Source: JAUVZF01 sp964449275 (GTDB taxonomy: Bacteria > Planctomycetota > Phycisphaerae > FEN-1346). Taken from it: a stretch of 10,906 nt of DNA. Positions within the stretch are counted from its first letter, which is position 1; each line of letters starts with the position of its first letter. Below are positions 1-6,591 of the stretch, one piece after another. Location: the NCBI GenBank assembly GCA_964449275.1, contig CAYVAM010000152.1:1-10906 (forward strand), in the 5' to 3' direction. The translations under genes and the position numbers were made by a program. The notes under the pieces were generated by a model. It ran no database searches. It saw only the letters and a program-made list of their open reading frames with translations, and was not told the DNA's origin.

Positions 1-206
1 ACCGAGACCATCTTGCCGGCGTGGCAGGTGATGCCGTCGTTGGAGAGGAAGTACGGCGGGTCGGCGAAGATGACGTCAAAGGCCGCGTCCGGGATGAGCG
101 GCATGAGTTGGAGGCAGTTGCCGTGGTAGAGTCGAAAGCGTCGGTCGTCGGACTCGAAGTAGGGTTCAGGCAGGTTCCGGACGGCCTGTGTGCGTTCGGC
201 GGTCAT
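1..206 (-). CDS. DNA adenine methyltransferase, DpnIIB/DpnA-like (partial, 5' end only)
   Basis: Reading the - strand from an ATG at 206 gives 68 uninterrupted codons that run off the left edge, so only the N-terminus is present. Residues 27-41 read LYHGNCLQLMPLIPD. They are followed by VIFADPPYFLSNDGI (45-59) and then CHAGKMVSV at the break. DPPY (49-52) is catalytic motif IV of amino-methyltransferases. With FLSNDGI after it, the stretch resembles the N6_N4_Mtase family, as in DpnA/DpnIIB-type enzymes that methylate adenine using S-adenosylmethionine. Motif IV near the N-terminus fits the beta-type order, with the SAM-binding motif expected in the missing part. AGGGA about 6 nt upstream of the ATG supports this start; an in-frame GTG at 230 is a weaker alternative. 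The gene diverges from the tRNA-Thr/tuf unit. No restriction partner is visible. GATC specificity is family-based inference only. Confidence 0.85.
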   Translation of the reverse strand, partial: MTAERTQAVRNLPEPYFESDDRRFRLYHGNCLQLMPLIPDAAFDVIFADPPYFLSNDGITCHAGKMVS

Positions 207-253
207 GGCGTTCCCTGGAAACGTATTCACGGACTTTGATCCGACCGGAGCGG

Positions 254-282
254 ATCTGAGATCACTTGGCGGCGAATGTCAA
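254..282 (-). promoter_or_regulatory. Possible promoter of the methyltransferase gene
   Basis: On the - strand a perfect -35 hexamer TTGACA lies at 282-277. Seventeen bases further is TCAGAT (259-254), which matches the -10 consensus at only three of six positions. The distance of about 50 bp to the methyltransferase ATG is suitable. The weak -10 makes this tentative. Four GATC sites (238, 253, 260, 284) overlap or flank it. Confidence 0.25.
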
Positions 283-301
283 CGATCAAATCCAGGAAGC
301 C

Positions 302-347
302 GGGGAATAGGGAGCAGGGCACAGGGGGCGGGGAATAGGGGGCGGGG
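302..347 (+). repeat. G-run tract with direct GGGGAATA repeats, G-quadruplex motif
   Basis: Seven runs of three to five guanines (302-305, 310-312, 317-319, 324-328, 330-333, 338-342, 344-347) are separated by loops of only 1 or 4 bases. GGGGAATAGGG occurs twice and GGGGAATA a third time. This fits the G3+N1-7 quadruplex rule on the + strand with spare runs. It lies in the spacer between the divergent methyltransferase gene and the tRNA-Thr promoter. Formation in the cell is not shown. Confidence 0.7.
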
Positions 348-357
348 AATAATACTA

Positions 358-469
358 CAGCGCCACTTACCGCGCGGCGGGTCTCCCGACCCGTCGCGCA
401 ACGGCGAAAACGGGCTTTCGAGCGCGGTGGGTCAGAAGACCCACCGCGCGAAATGGCGAAGTGGCGCTG
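358..469. repeat. 112-bp inverted-repeat element with cloverleaf fold (MITE-like or structured RNA)
   Basis: The ends are an exact 11-bp inverted repeat: CAGCGCCACTT at 358-368 and its complement at 459-469. Inside are three hairpins. The first pairs 372-383 with 388-399 (12 bp, one G-T pair, loop TCCC). The second is weaker and pairs CGAAA 405-409 with TTTCG 416-420. The third pairs 422-433 with 438-449 (12 perfect bp, loop AGAA). Together they make a four-way junction. No open reading frame fits it and no target-site duplication is visible. GCGCCACTT recurs at 4520-4528 before rplA, which hints at a dispersed family. It could be a small non-autonomous mobile element, a REP-like repeat, or a transcribed structure. 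Confidence 0.6.
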
Positions 470-552
470 GTGGGATGAACGCGTGCCGTTTCCCCTTCGG
501 GCTTCAGGTGTGACCTAATCGCCGTGGCGTGACAAATGGCGGATTTTTTGGG

Positions 553-580
553 TTGACAGGTTCCTGGCGCTCGATATCAT
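553..580 (+). promoter_or_regulatory. Sigma70-type promoter for tRNA-Thr and probably tuf onward
   Basis: The -35 box is a perfect TTGACA (553-558). A 16-bp spacer leads to TATCAT (575-580), one base off the TATAAT consensus. Transcription would begin near 587, about 125 bases before the tRNA-Thr gene. It is the best promoter I can see on the + strand, and it faces the cluster. Positions 588-711 hold only GC-rich leader sequence, with nothing else I can name. Confidence 0.65.
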
Positions 581-711
581 GGGCGTTTCTACGGGGTGCG
601 TGGAGATGCCGCGCCCGTCGTCAGGCTTTGGAGCGGGCCGGTCCGGGGTGGCGCCGAAGTGGTCGGCCAAACGGGATCCCGCGGGGCGCGCGAACCGCAG
701 CCGCGGGGAAC

Positions 712-787
712 GCTGGCGTAGCTCAGCCGGTAGAGCACGTCCTTGGTAAGGACGGGGTCCCGGGTTCGAGTCCCGGCGCCAGCTCCA
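712..787 (+). tRNA. tRNA-Thr (anticodon GGT)
   Basis: A complete 76-base cloverleaf. The acceptor stem is GCTGGCG (712-718) with CGCCAGC (777-783), the D stem GCTC/GAGC, and the anticodon stem CGTCC/GGACG around the loop TTGGTAA. The T arm is CCGGG-TTCGAGT-CCCGG. Anticodon GGT at 745-747 reads ACC and ACU (Thr). The discriminator base is T784 and CCA is encoded at 785-787. A tRNA-Thr just before tuf is also known in other bacteria (thrT-tufB of E. coli). With no terminator after it, it is probably cut from a longer transcript. Confidence 0.97.
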
Positions 788-831
788 TTACGAGAGCGGG
801 GAAGTGAGGTTTCGGATTCGGGAAGGATTGA

Positions 832-1080
832 GATCTCAGATTTCAGATTCGGGATTTGAGATTTGAGATTTGAGATTTCAGATTTGAGATTTAAGATTTC
901 AGATTCGAGATTCGAGATTTGGGATTTCAGATTTGAGATTTAAGATTTCAGATTCGAGATTCGAGATTTGGGATTTCAGATTTCAGATTTGGGATTTCAG
1001 ATTTGGGATTTGGGGTTCGGGATTTCAGATTTGAGATTTCAGATTTGAGATTTGGGATTTGGGATTTGAGATTTCAGATC
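832..1080 (+). repeat. Tandem array, 35 exact-length units of 7 bp (GATTTNN), in the tuf leader
   Basis: From 832 to 1076 the sequence divides without slippage into 35 heptamers and ends in a partial GATC (1077-1080). The consensus is GATTT followed by GA, CA, GG or AA; several units are GATTC-type, and the first and last begin GATC. Two more degenerate units precede it near 815-831. A higher-order duplication is present: the 49-bp block 874-922 (seven units) is repeated exactly at 923-971. The A/T-rich array contrasts with its GC-rich surroundings. It lies between tRNA-Thr and tuf, so it would be transcribed as most of the tuf 5' leader. The plus strand lacks the complement GAAATC, so the RNA should be largely unpaired. 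A period of 7 is not a coding period. Similar AT-rich simple arrays are known in spacers of planctomycete-type genomes. Confidence 0.95.
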
Positions 1081-1174
1081 GCATGGGCAAGGATAACAGG
1101 GAATCGAGGGGGGTTCGCGTGAGGCGCGCGGACCTCGAAGGCAAGAGAACTTACTAGAGTGGAGAATCGGGGCC

Positions 1175-2383
<1,209 letters not shown>

Positions 2384-2421
2384 GACGAAGCGAACCGTTG
2401 GAGGCGGGGTTCGTCGCCGAG

Positions 2422-2456
2422 GATCTGTGATCTCGGATCTGAGATTTCGGAGTTCC
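2422..2456 (+). repeat. Short remnant of the 7-bp GATTTNN repeat family
   Basis: Five consecutive heptamers (GATCTGT, GATCTCG, GATCTGA, GATTTCG, GAGTTCC) continue the period and consensus of the large array before tuf, in the tuf-rpmG spacer. The array family therefore flanks tuf on both sides. The rest of this 172-base spacer is GC-rich with a small CCCC/GGGG stem near 2476-2490. I see no clear promoter or U-tract terminator in it. Confidence 0.7.
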
Positions 2457-2555
2457 GCACGCGGGCGAGCCTGCCCCCCGGAAGGGGCCGCCGGTTCCTC
2501 CAGGGCGTAGCGGCGGGAGGAAGCGACGCGTCCCTTGCATTCTGGGAAGCGACCG

Positions 2556-2705
2556 ATGCGCGAGTACGTAACGTTGGAGTGCACGGAATGCGGCGCGCGG
2601 AATTACCGCACGCAGATGCAGACGCGCGGCAATACGAAACTGCGGATCAAGAAGTACTGCCCGCGCGAGCGAAAGCATACGCTGCACCGCGAACGCAAGA
2701 AGTAA
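2556..2705 (+). CDS. rpmG: 50S ribosomal protein L33
   Basis: A 49-codon gene: MREYVTLECTECG at the start, KKYCPRERKHTLHRERKK at the end. It is a small basic protein of the large subunit, near the E site. Family length is about 50, so it is complete. The zinc-binding form of L33 has two CxxC knuckles. Here the first is intact (C9, C12), but the second keeps only C35, with E38 where the second Cys usually is. H41 or H44 might serve instead, or zinc may be lost. The start is fixed by alignment with the family; the upstream GGGAAG is a weak ribosome site 7-8 nt away. It lies 19 nt before tRNA-Trp, in the usual tuf-rpmG-tRNA-secE order. Confidence 0.96.
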   Translation: MREYVTLECTECGARNYRTQMQTRGNTKLRIKKYCPRERKHTLHRERKK

Positions 2706-2724
2706 CTGCGCGGCGAGAGCGCGT

Positions 2725-2800
2725 AGGGGCGTAGCTCAACTGGCAGAGCACCGGTCTCCAAAACCGGGTGTTGGGGGTTCAATTCCCTCCGCCCCTGCCA
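2725..2800 (+). tRNA. tRNA-Trp (anticodon CCA)
   Basis: A complete 76-base cloverleaf. The acceptor stem is AGGGGCG (2725-2731) with CGCCCCT (2790-2796), the D stem GCTC/GAGC, and the anticodon stem CCGGT/ACCGG around loop CTCCAAA. The T arm is GGGGG-TTCAATT-CCCTC with one G-T pair. Anticodon CCA at 2758-2760 reads UGG (Trp). Discriminator G2797 and encoded CCA (2798-2800) are as expected. It lies 19 nt after rpmG and 43 nt before secE on the same strand, a placement known from other bacteria. It is probably released from the operon transcript by processing. Confidence 0.97.
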
Positions 2801-2843
2801 AGGCCGGGCGAGGCCGGGGGCTGAACGCGAAGGAACCCGAGAC

Positions 2844-3248
2844 GTGCCCTTTCAACTTTACAAGAGCGGCCAGGGACGTTACGTCCGCGGCGGGACGGCC
2901 ATCGCCGCCGGGCTGGTGGCGCTGGTCGTATGTTACTACGTGTGGGGATTGCTCAGCCGGCACGTGCCGGACGACTTCGCGTATAAGGTGTACGTGGTCT
3001 ACGCGGCTCCGGCGGTGCTGTTCGCGGTCCTGGCAGGCGTGACGGCGTACTATATGAATAGGCCGAAGGCCGGGGACTTCCTGATCGCAACCGAGAGCGA
3101 GATGAAGAAGGTCTCCTGGTCGAACAAGGCGGAACTGGTCGGCTCGACCATCGTGGTCATCGTGACGGTGCTTCTGCTCGCGCTGTTCATTTACGTCGCG
3201 GATAACGTCATTATCGTCGCGCTGGCCCGCGGCCTGGACCTGTGGTAA
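2844..3248 (+). CDS. secE: Protein translocase subunit SecE
   Basis: SecE clamps the SecY channel of the Sec translocase in the cytoplasmic membrane. The protein has 134 residues. The family core is DFLIATESEMKKVSWSNKAE (78-97) followed by a hydrophobic helix (about 99-122). The amphipathic KKVSW segment before the last helix is the SecE signature. Two extra predicted membrane segments precede it (about 17-37 and 49-70). This gives a three-helix form like E. coli SecE rather than the single-helix form of many bacteria. The start is GTG, with AGGA at 2831-2834, 9 nt upstream. nusG begins only 6 nt after the stop, so the two are very likely co-translated. secE-nusG adjacency is nearly universal. 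Confidence 0.95.
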   Translation: MPFQLYKSGQGRYVRGGTAIAAGLVALVVCYYVWGLLSRHVPDDFAYKVYVVYAAPAVLFAVLAGVTAYYMNRPKAGDFLIATESEMKKVSWSNKAELVGSTIVVIVTVLLLALFIYVADNVIIVALARGLDLW

Positions 3249-3254
3249 TAAGAT

Positions 3255-3806
3255 ATGGCGAAGAACTGGTACGTCCTCAGGGTGCAGTCGAACAAAGAGG
3301 AGGCGGTGCGCGAAACCCTCGAACTCAAAGCCAAACTCGAGGGGGTCACCGACCGCCTGTGCCGGATCATCGTGCCGAGCGAACGCGTCTCGACGATGAA
3401 GTCCGGACGGCGGCGCGTGGCGGAACGTAAACTCTATCCCGGCTACGTCTTCGTCGAGATGGACGCCGAGGAGGACGGCAGCGTCCCGGAGGGGGTCTGG
3501 TTCCTGATACGCGAGACGACCGGCGTGGGCGACTTTATCGGCACCGAGGGCAAACCCACGCCCATGAAACCGCACGAGATCGACAAACTCCTCGGCGAGG
3601 CCGAACGCTCAGAGGAAGAGGCGCCCAGCCTCAAGGTCGATTACGCCAAGGGCGACCAGATCAAGGTCAAGCAGGGGCCGTTCGAGAACTTCGAGGGCAT
3701 CGTGGATGAGGTCCAACTCGACAAGGGCCTCGTCCGCGTGATCGTGACGATTTTCGGGCGACCCACGCCCGTGGAACTGGAGTACTGGCAGGTCGGCCCG
3801 ATCTAG
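3255..3806 (+). CDS. nusG: Transcription termination/antitermination protein NusG
   Basis: NusG binds RNA polymerase during elongation and links it to Rho or to the ribosome. The 183 residues show the NGN domain first (NWYVLRVQSNKEE at 4-16, then ERKLYPGYVFVEM at 57-69). After a charged linker (about 113-126) comes the C-terminal KOW domain (about 128-183), containing KGDQIKVKQGPFENFEGIV. Length is ordinary for the family. The ATG lies 6 nt after secE, with no strong ribosome site of its own, so translation is probably coupled. The stop codon at 3804-3806 is followed at once by the 31-bp hairpin repeat array. Confidence 0.97.
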   Translation: MAKNWYVLRVQSNKEEAVRETLELKAKLEGVTDRLCRIIVPSERVSTMKSGRRRVAERKLYPGYVFVEMDAEEDGSVPEGVWFLIRETTGVGDFIGTEGKPTPMKPHEIDKLLGEAERSEEEAPSLKVDYAKGDQIKVKQGPFENFEGIVDEVQLDKGLVRVIVTIFGRPTPVELEYWQVGPI

Positions 3807-3807
3807 G

Positions 3808-3986
3808 TAGCCGCCCGGCTTGCCCGGCGCGAGATGGTTAGCCGCCGGGCTTGCCCGGCGCGAGATGGTTAGCCGCCCGGCTTGCCCGGCGCGAGATGGT
3901 TAGCCGCCCGGCTTGCCCGGCGCGAGATGGTTAGCCGCCGGGCTTGCCCCGCGCGAGATGGTTAGCCGCGGGGCTTGCCCCGCGCG
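3808..3986 (+). repeat. Six-unit 31-bp hairpin repeat filling the nusG-rplK spacer
   Basis: Units start at 3808, 3839, 3870, 3901, 3932 and 3963. The first five are exactly 31 bp and the last is cut at 24 bp. Each ends GAGATGGT and carries an inverted repeat around the loop CTTG, with arms of seven bases. Unit 2 pairs perfectly (CGCCGGG with CCCGGCG). Unit 6 also pairs perfectly but with a swapped pair (CGCGGGG with CCCCGCG). Unit 5 has the unpaired C-C intermediate, and units 1, 3 and 4 have a C-C mismatch one position inward. The array begins one base after the nusG stop and ends just before the rplK ribosome site. It contains ATG triplets in rotating frames, none opening into rplK. Confidence 0.95.
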
Positions 3987-4013
3987 TGTTGTTCGGCAAG
4001 CGAAAGGTTTTCG

Positions 4014-4508
4014 ATGGCGAAGCGGATTGCAACGAAGATCAAGTTGCAGTGCCCCGGCGGGCAGGCGACGCCCGCCCCGCCGGTCGGACCGGCGTTGGGC
4101 CAGCACGGCGTCAACATCGGCCAGTTCGTTCAGCAGTTCAACGACCGGACGAAGGACCAGATGGGCACGATCATCCCGGTCGAGATCTCGGTCTATAGAG
4201 ACCGCACGTTCGACTTCATTCTGAAAAGCCCGCCTGCGGCGGTCCTGCTGAAGCAGGCGGCCGGGATCGTCGTCGGAAGCGGCGAGCCGAACAAGACCCT
4301 GGTCGGACGCGTCGCGCGCGACCAGGTCCGCGAGATCGCCGAACGCAAGATGGCCGATCTCAACGCCGCCGACATGGAAGCCGCCATGCGCATTATCGAA
4401 GGCACCGCCCGAAGCATGGGCATCGAGGTCGTCGAGACCGCCGAAGAAGCCGCCGTGCCCATCATCGCGGCCGAAACCGAAGCCGAGAGCCAGCCAACCG
4501 CCACCTGA
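4014..4508 (+). CDS. rplK: 50S ribosomal protein L11
   Basis: L11 forms the base of the ribosomal stalk with 23S rRNA and helps factor-dependent GTP hydrolysis and RelA sensing. The 164 residues begin MAKRIATKIKLQCPGGQ. The N-terminal domain has the proline-rich hallmark PAPPVGPALGQHGVNI (20-35). The C-terminal rRNA-binding domain includes EIAERKMADLNAADMEAAM (107-125) and the family end GTARSMGIEV (130-139). About 22 residues beyond the usual end form an acidic, alanine-rich tail. The ATG at 4014 has AAAGG at 4003-4007, 6 nt upstream. An in-frame TTG at 3975 lies in the repeat array and is not preferred. Confidence 0.97.
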   Translation: MAKRIATKIKLQCPGGQATPAPPVGPALGQHGVNIGQFVQQFNDRTKDQMGTIIPVEISVYRDRTFDFILKSPPAAVLLKQAAGIVVGSGEPNKTLVGRVARDQVREIAERKMADLNAADMEAAMRIIEGTARSMGIEVVETAEEAAVPIIAAETEAESQPTAT

Positions 4509-4570
4509 CATCCAGCACCGCGCCACTTTGTGGGACCCGCTGCGGCGGGGCTTGTACCACGGAGGACTTC
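4509..4570 (+). promoter_or_regulatory. rplK-rplA spacer: small hairpin and strong ribosome site
   Basis: A 5-bp stem (CCCGC 4536-4540 with GCGGG 4545-4549, loop TGCG) lies before GGAGG (4561-4565), 5 nt from the rplA ATG. GCGCCACTT at 4520-4528 matches the end of the inverted-repeat element near 358. In E. coli, L1 represses its own operon through the mRNA leader; an L1 mimic here is possible but I cannot show one. Confidence 0.4.
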
Positions 4571-5269
4571 ATGCCGAACCACGGAAAACGTTATCGCCAA
4601 GCCCGGAAAGAGGTCAGCAAGCCGGCTTACACGCTCGAAGAGGCGGTCGAACTGCTGAAGCGACTCCCGGGGCCGAAGTTCGACCAGAGCGTGGAAGTCC
4701 ACCTGAAACTGGGCATCGACCCGAAACAGTCGGACCAGAACATCCGCGGCTCGATCAGCCTGCCGGCCGGGCTCGGACAGACGCGCACCGTGGTCGCGTT
4801 CTGCCCGCCCGAAATGGTCGACGAGGCCAAGAACGCCGGCGCCGTCGAGGCGGGCGCCGACGATCTGGTTGCCAGGATCCAAGGAGGATGGATGGAGTTC
4901 GACGTGGTCGTCGCGCATCCCCAATTGATGCCGAAAGTGGCCAAACTCGGCCGACTACTCGGACCACAGGGAAAGATGCCGACACCCAAGGCCGGCACCG
5001 TCGGGCCGGATATCCCGAAACTGGTGTCCGACTTCGCGGCCGGCAAACTGGAATACCGCAACGACTCCGGCGGAAACATCCACGCCATCGTCGGCAAGGT
5101 GAGTTTCGAGGCGGCCGCCATCATCGAGAACGTCCGCACTCTGGTCGAGCACATTCGCCGCGCGAAGCCGACCAGTGCGAGAGGGCAGTTCTTCCAGAAG
5201 GCCGTCCTCAGCGCCTCAATGATGCCCGGCATCAACGTGGACCTGAATACGCTGCCCACGGGGGCGTGA
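4571..5269 (+). CDS. rplA: 50S ribosomal protein L1
   Basis: L1 binds 23S rRNA helices at the mobile stalk beside the E site and helps move deacylated tRNA out; in many bacteria it also represses its own operon. The 232 residues match the family length. The signature LGRLLGPQGKMPTPKAGTV is at 126-144. It is followed by the domain I return segment with FEAAAIIENVRTLVEHI (179-195) and the conserved end FFQKAVLSASMMPGINVDL. The ATG at 4571 has a strong GGAGG 5 nt upstream. It follows rplK by 62 nt, the classic L11-L1 pair. Confidence 0.97.
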   Translation: MPNHGKRYRQARKEVSKPAYTLEEAVELLKRLPGPKFDQSVEVHLKLGIDPKQSDQNIRGSISLPAGLGQTRTVVAFCPPEMVDEAKNAGAVEAGADDLVARIQGGWMEFDVVVAHPQLMPKVAKLGRLLGPQGKMPTPKAGTVGPDIPKLVSDFAAGKLEYRNDSGGNIHAIVGKVSFEAAAIIENVRTLVEHIRRAKPTSARGQFFQKAVLSASMMPGINVDLNTLPTGA

Positions 5270-5308
5270 GTTGGGCGGGAACAATGGAACGAGGGATGGC
5301 GTACCGAG

Positions 5309-5328
5309 CCCGCCGCCGAAGCGGCGGG
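5309..5328 (+). promoter_or_regulatory. GC-rich hairpin in the rplA-rplJ spacer (L10 leader)
   Basis: CCCGCCGC (5309-5316) pairs perfectly with GCGGCGGG (5321-5328) around a CGAA tetraloop, within the 114-base spacer before rplJ. No U run follows, so it is not a standard intrinsic terminator. Ribosomal L10 leaders in other bacteria bind the L10-L12 complex to regulate translation. This hairpin could belong to such a leader, but I cannot identify the known binding motif. Confidence 0.45.
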
Positions 5329-5383
5329 GAAGGTTCGGCGGCGTGGCCGCTGACTGCCACAGCAAGGTGAGTGAGACGACCCG

Positions 5384-6091
5384 ATGAGCCGTTTTGTCAA
5401 AGAAAAGATCGTCGAGCAGTACGGCCAGCGCTTCCGCGATGTCTCCGACGTCGCCGTCATCAACTCCCAGGGCATCGACGTCATTCGCATGACGGCGTTT
5501 CGTGGCGTGCTGCGCCGGTGCGGGGTCCGGGCGATGCGCGTCCACAACCGCCTGGGCAGGCGGGCGCTGGCGTCCGGCAGCCTGGTGGGCATCGAGACGC
5601 TTCTCGACGGCCCCAGCACCATCGTCTGGGGCGGCGAGAACATCGTGGACATCGCCAAGATCCTCAAGAGCCAGGCCGGGACGCTTACCGAACTCGAGAT
5701 CCTAGGCGGCATGAGCGACGGCGAGGTCCTCTCGAAGGAGCAGATGGCGGCGCTGTCTCAACTGCCCAGTCGCGAGGAACTCATCGGCTGGGTCGTGGCA
5801 AACGCCATCGGCCAGGCCGCTCGCGTTGTCGCTGCTGCCATGGCGGCCGGCGGCCGGTTGCTGGCACAGATCCGCGAGGTCCAGGAGCAGACGCCGGCCG
5901 GCGAGACGCCGACGGGCGAGCAGGCCACGGTCGGAGAGGCCGCAACGGCCCAGGACCCTGCGCCAAACCAGCCCGCACCCGACCAGACGCCGCAAGAAGA
6001 GGCGGCAGAGGAAGCGAAACCGGACGAGACCGCAGAAACCGGCGGGGCACAGGAGTCCACGGCGCCCGAACAGGCGCCACCCGACCAGTAG
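5384..6091 (+). CDS. rplJ: 50S ribosomal protein L10 with long acidic C-terminal tail
   Basis: L10 anchors L7/L12 dimers to the ribosomal stalk. The first 168 of 235 residues are L10-like. The N-terminal rRNA-binding domain includes MSRFVKEKIVEQYGQRF and VRAMRVHNRLGRRALA (48-63), and a long helix (about 130-168) is where L12 N-termini bind. The family is usually about 165-180 long. Here residues 169-235 add a Pro/Glu/Ala/Gln-rich, probably disordered tail ending APEQAPPDQ. The start is ATG 5384, because an in-frame TGA lies at 5372-5374. The nearest purine-rich site (AAGGTGA, 5364-5370) is rather far at 13 nt. rplL follows by 60 nt, the standard stalk gene pair. Confidence 0.93.
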   Translation: MSRFVKEKIVEQYGQRFRDVSDVAVINSQGIDVIRMTAFRGVLRRCGVRAMRVHNRLGRRALASGSLVGIETLLDGPSTIVWGGENIVDIAKILKSQAGTLTELEILGGMSDGEVLSKEQMAALSQLPSREELIGWVVANAIGQAARVVAAAMAAGGRLLAQIREVQEQTPAGETPTGEQATVGEAATAQDPAPNQPAPDQTPQEEAAEEAKPDETAETGGAQESTAPEQAPPDQ

Positions 6092-6103
6092 AATCACAAG
6101 AGC

Positions 6104-6124
6104 GCCCTGCCACACGGGCAGGGC
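6104..6124 (+). promoter_or_regulatory. Hairpin between rplJ and rplL
   Basis: GCCCTGCC (6104-6111) pairs perfectly with GGCAGGGC (6117-6124) around the loop ACACG. It lies 13 nt after the rplJ stop and 14 nt before the rplL ribosome site GGAGG (6138-6142). There is no T run, so termination is unlikely. It might protect the rplL message 5' end, which would suit the higher need for L12. Confidence 0.5.
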
Positions 6125-6151
6125 AGGTACCATCAACGGAGGCATGTAGCA

Positions 6152-6574
6152 ATGGCGGAAGAGGCAACTCAAGCAACCGAGGAGCGGACCTGGGAGAAGA
6201 AGATCAAAGACCTCGGCGACAAGATCGTCGGCCTGACCGTCCTTCAGGCCAAGGAACTCGGCGACTACCTCGAAGAGGTGCACGGCATCAAGGCTGCGGC
6301 GCCGGTGGCGGTCGGCATGATGGCCGCACCGGGCGCCGGCGCGGGCGAGGCGGAAGCGGAAAAGGACTCGTTCGACGTCGTCCTGACCGGCCACGGGGAC
6401 AAGAAGATCCCCGTCATCAAGGTCGTCCGCGAGATCACCAGCCTCGGCCTGAAAGAAGCCAAGGACCTCGTCGAGTCCGCCCCGAAGGCCGTCCGCGAGG
6501 GCGTCACGAAGGACGAGGCCGAGGAACTGAGGAGCAAACTCGAAGAGGCCGGCGCCTCGGTGGAACTGAGGTAA
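6152..6574 (+). CDS. rplL: 50S ribosomal protein L7/L12
   Basis: L7/L12 is the multi-copy stalk protein that recruits and activates translation GTPases. The 140 residues show an N-terminal dimerisation domain (about 14-48) with LGDKIVGLTVLQAKELGDYL. An Ala/Gly-rich hinge (about 48-70) comes next. The globular C-terminal domain (72-140) has FDVVLTGHGDKKIPVIKVVR and LGLKEAKDLVESAPKAVREG, the factor-binding helices. Some 12 extra residues at the N-terminus explain the length above the usual 120-130. GGAGG at 6138-6142 is 9 nt before the ATG. Between them sits a two-codon ATG-TAG (6144-6149) too close to the ribosome site to be used. Confidence 0.97.
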   Translation: MAEEATQATEERTWEKKIKDLGDKIVGLTVLQAKELGDYLEEVHGIKAAAPVAVGMMAAPGAGAGEAEAEKDSFDVVLTGHGDKKIPVIKVVREITSLGLKEAKDLVESAPKAVREGVTKDEAEELRSKLEEAGASVELR

Positions 6575-6591
6575 CTCCTGCGTCGGTTGCC

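Noticed and set aside
519..550. Possible intrinsic terminator before the + promoter (CGCC ... GGCG then a T run)
   Set aside because: The stem would be only about four pairs with a long loop; the T run is not placed after a stable hairpin.
832..1080. CRISPR array
   Set aside because: The units are 7 bp and contiguous, with no spacers and no cas genes.
1066..1097. Possible tuf promoter at the end of the 7-bp array (TTGAGA ... GATAAC)
   Set aside because: The spacer is 20 bp and both boxes are weak; TTGAGA is part of the repeat itself.
3808..3986. CRISPR or coding repeat
   Set aside because: The 31-bp units abut with no unique spacers, and 31 is not a multiple of three, so no frame stays open.
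3975..4013. Upstream in-frame TTG start for rplK
   Set aside because: It lies in the last 31-bp repeat, lacks a ribosome site, and would add 13 residues not found in L11. ATG 4014 has a good site and the MAKRI start.
6144..6149. ATG-TAG minimal frame between the ribosome site and rplL start
   Set aside because: Only one base separates GGAGG from this ATG, too short for initiation; probably chance.
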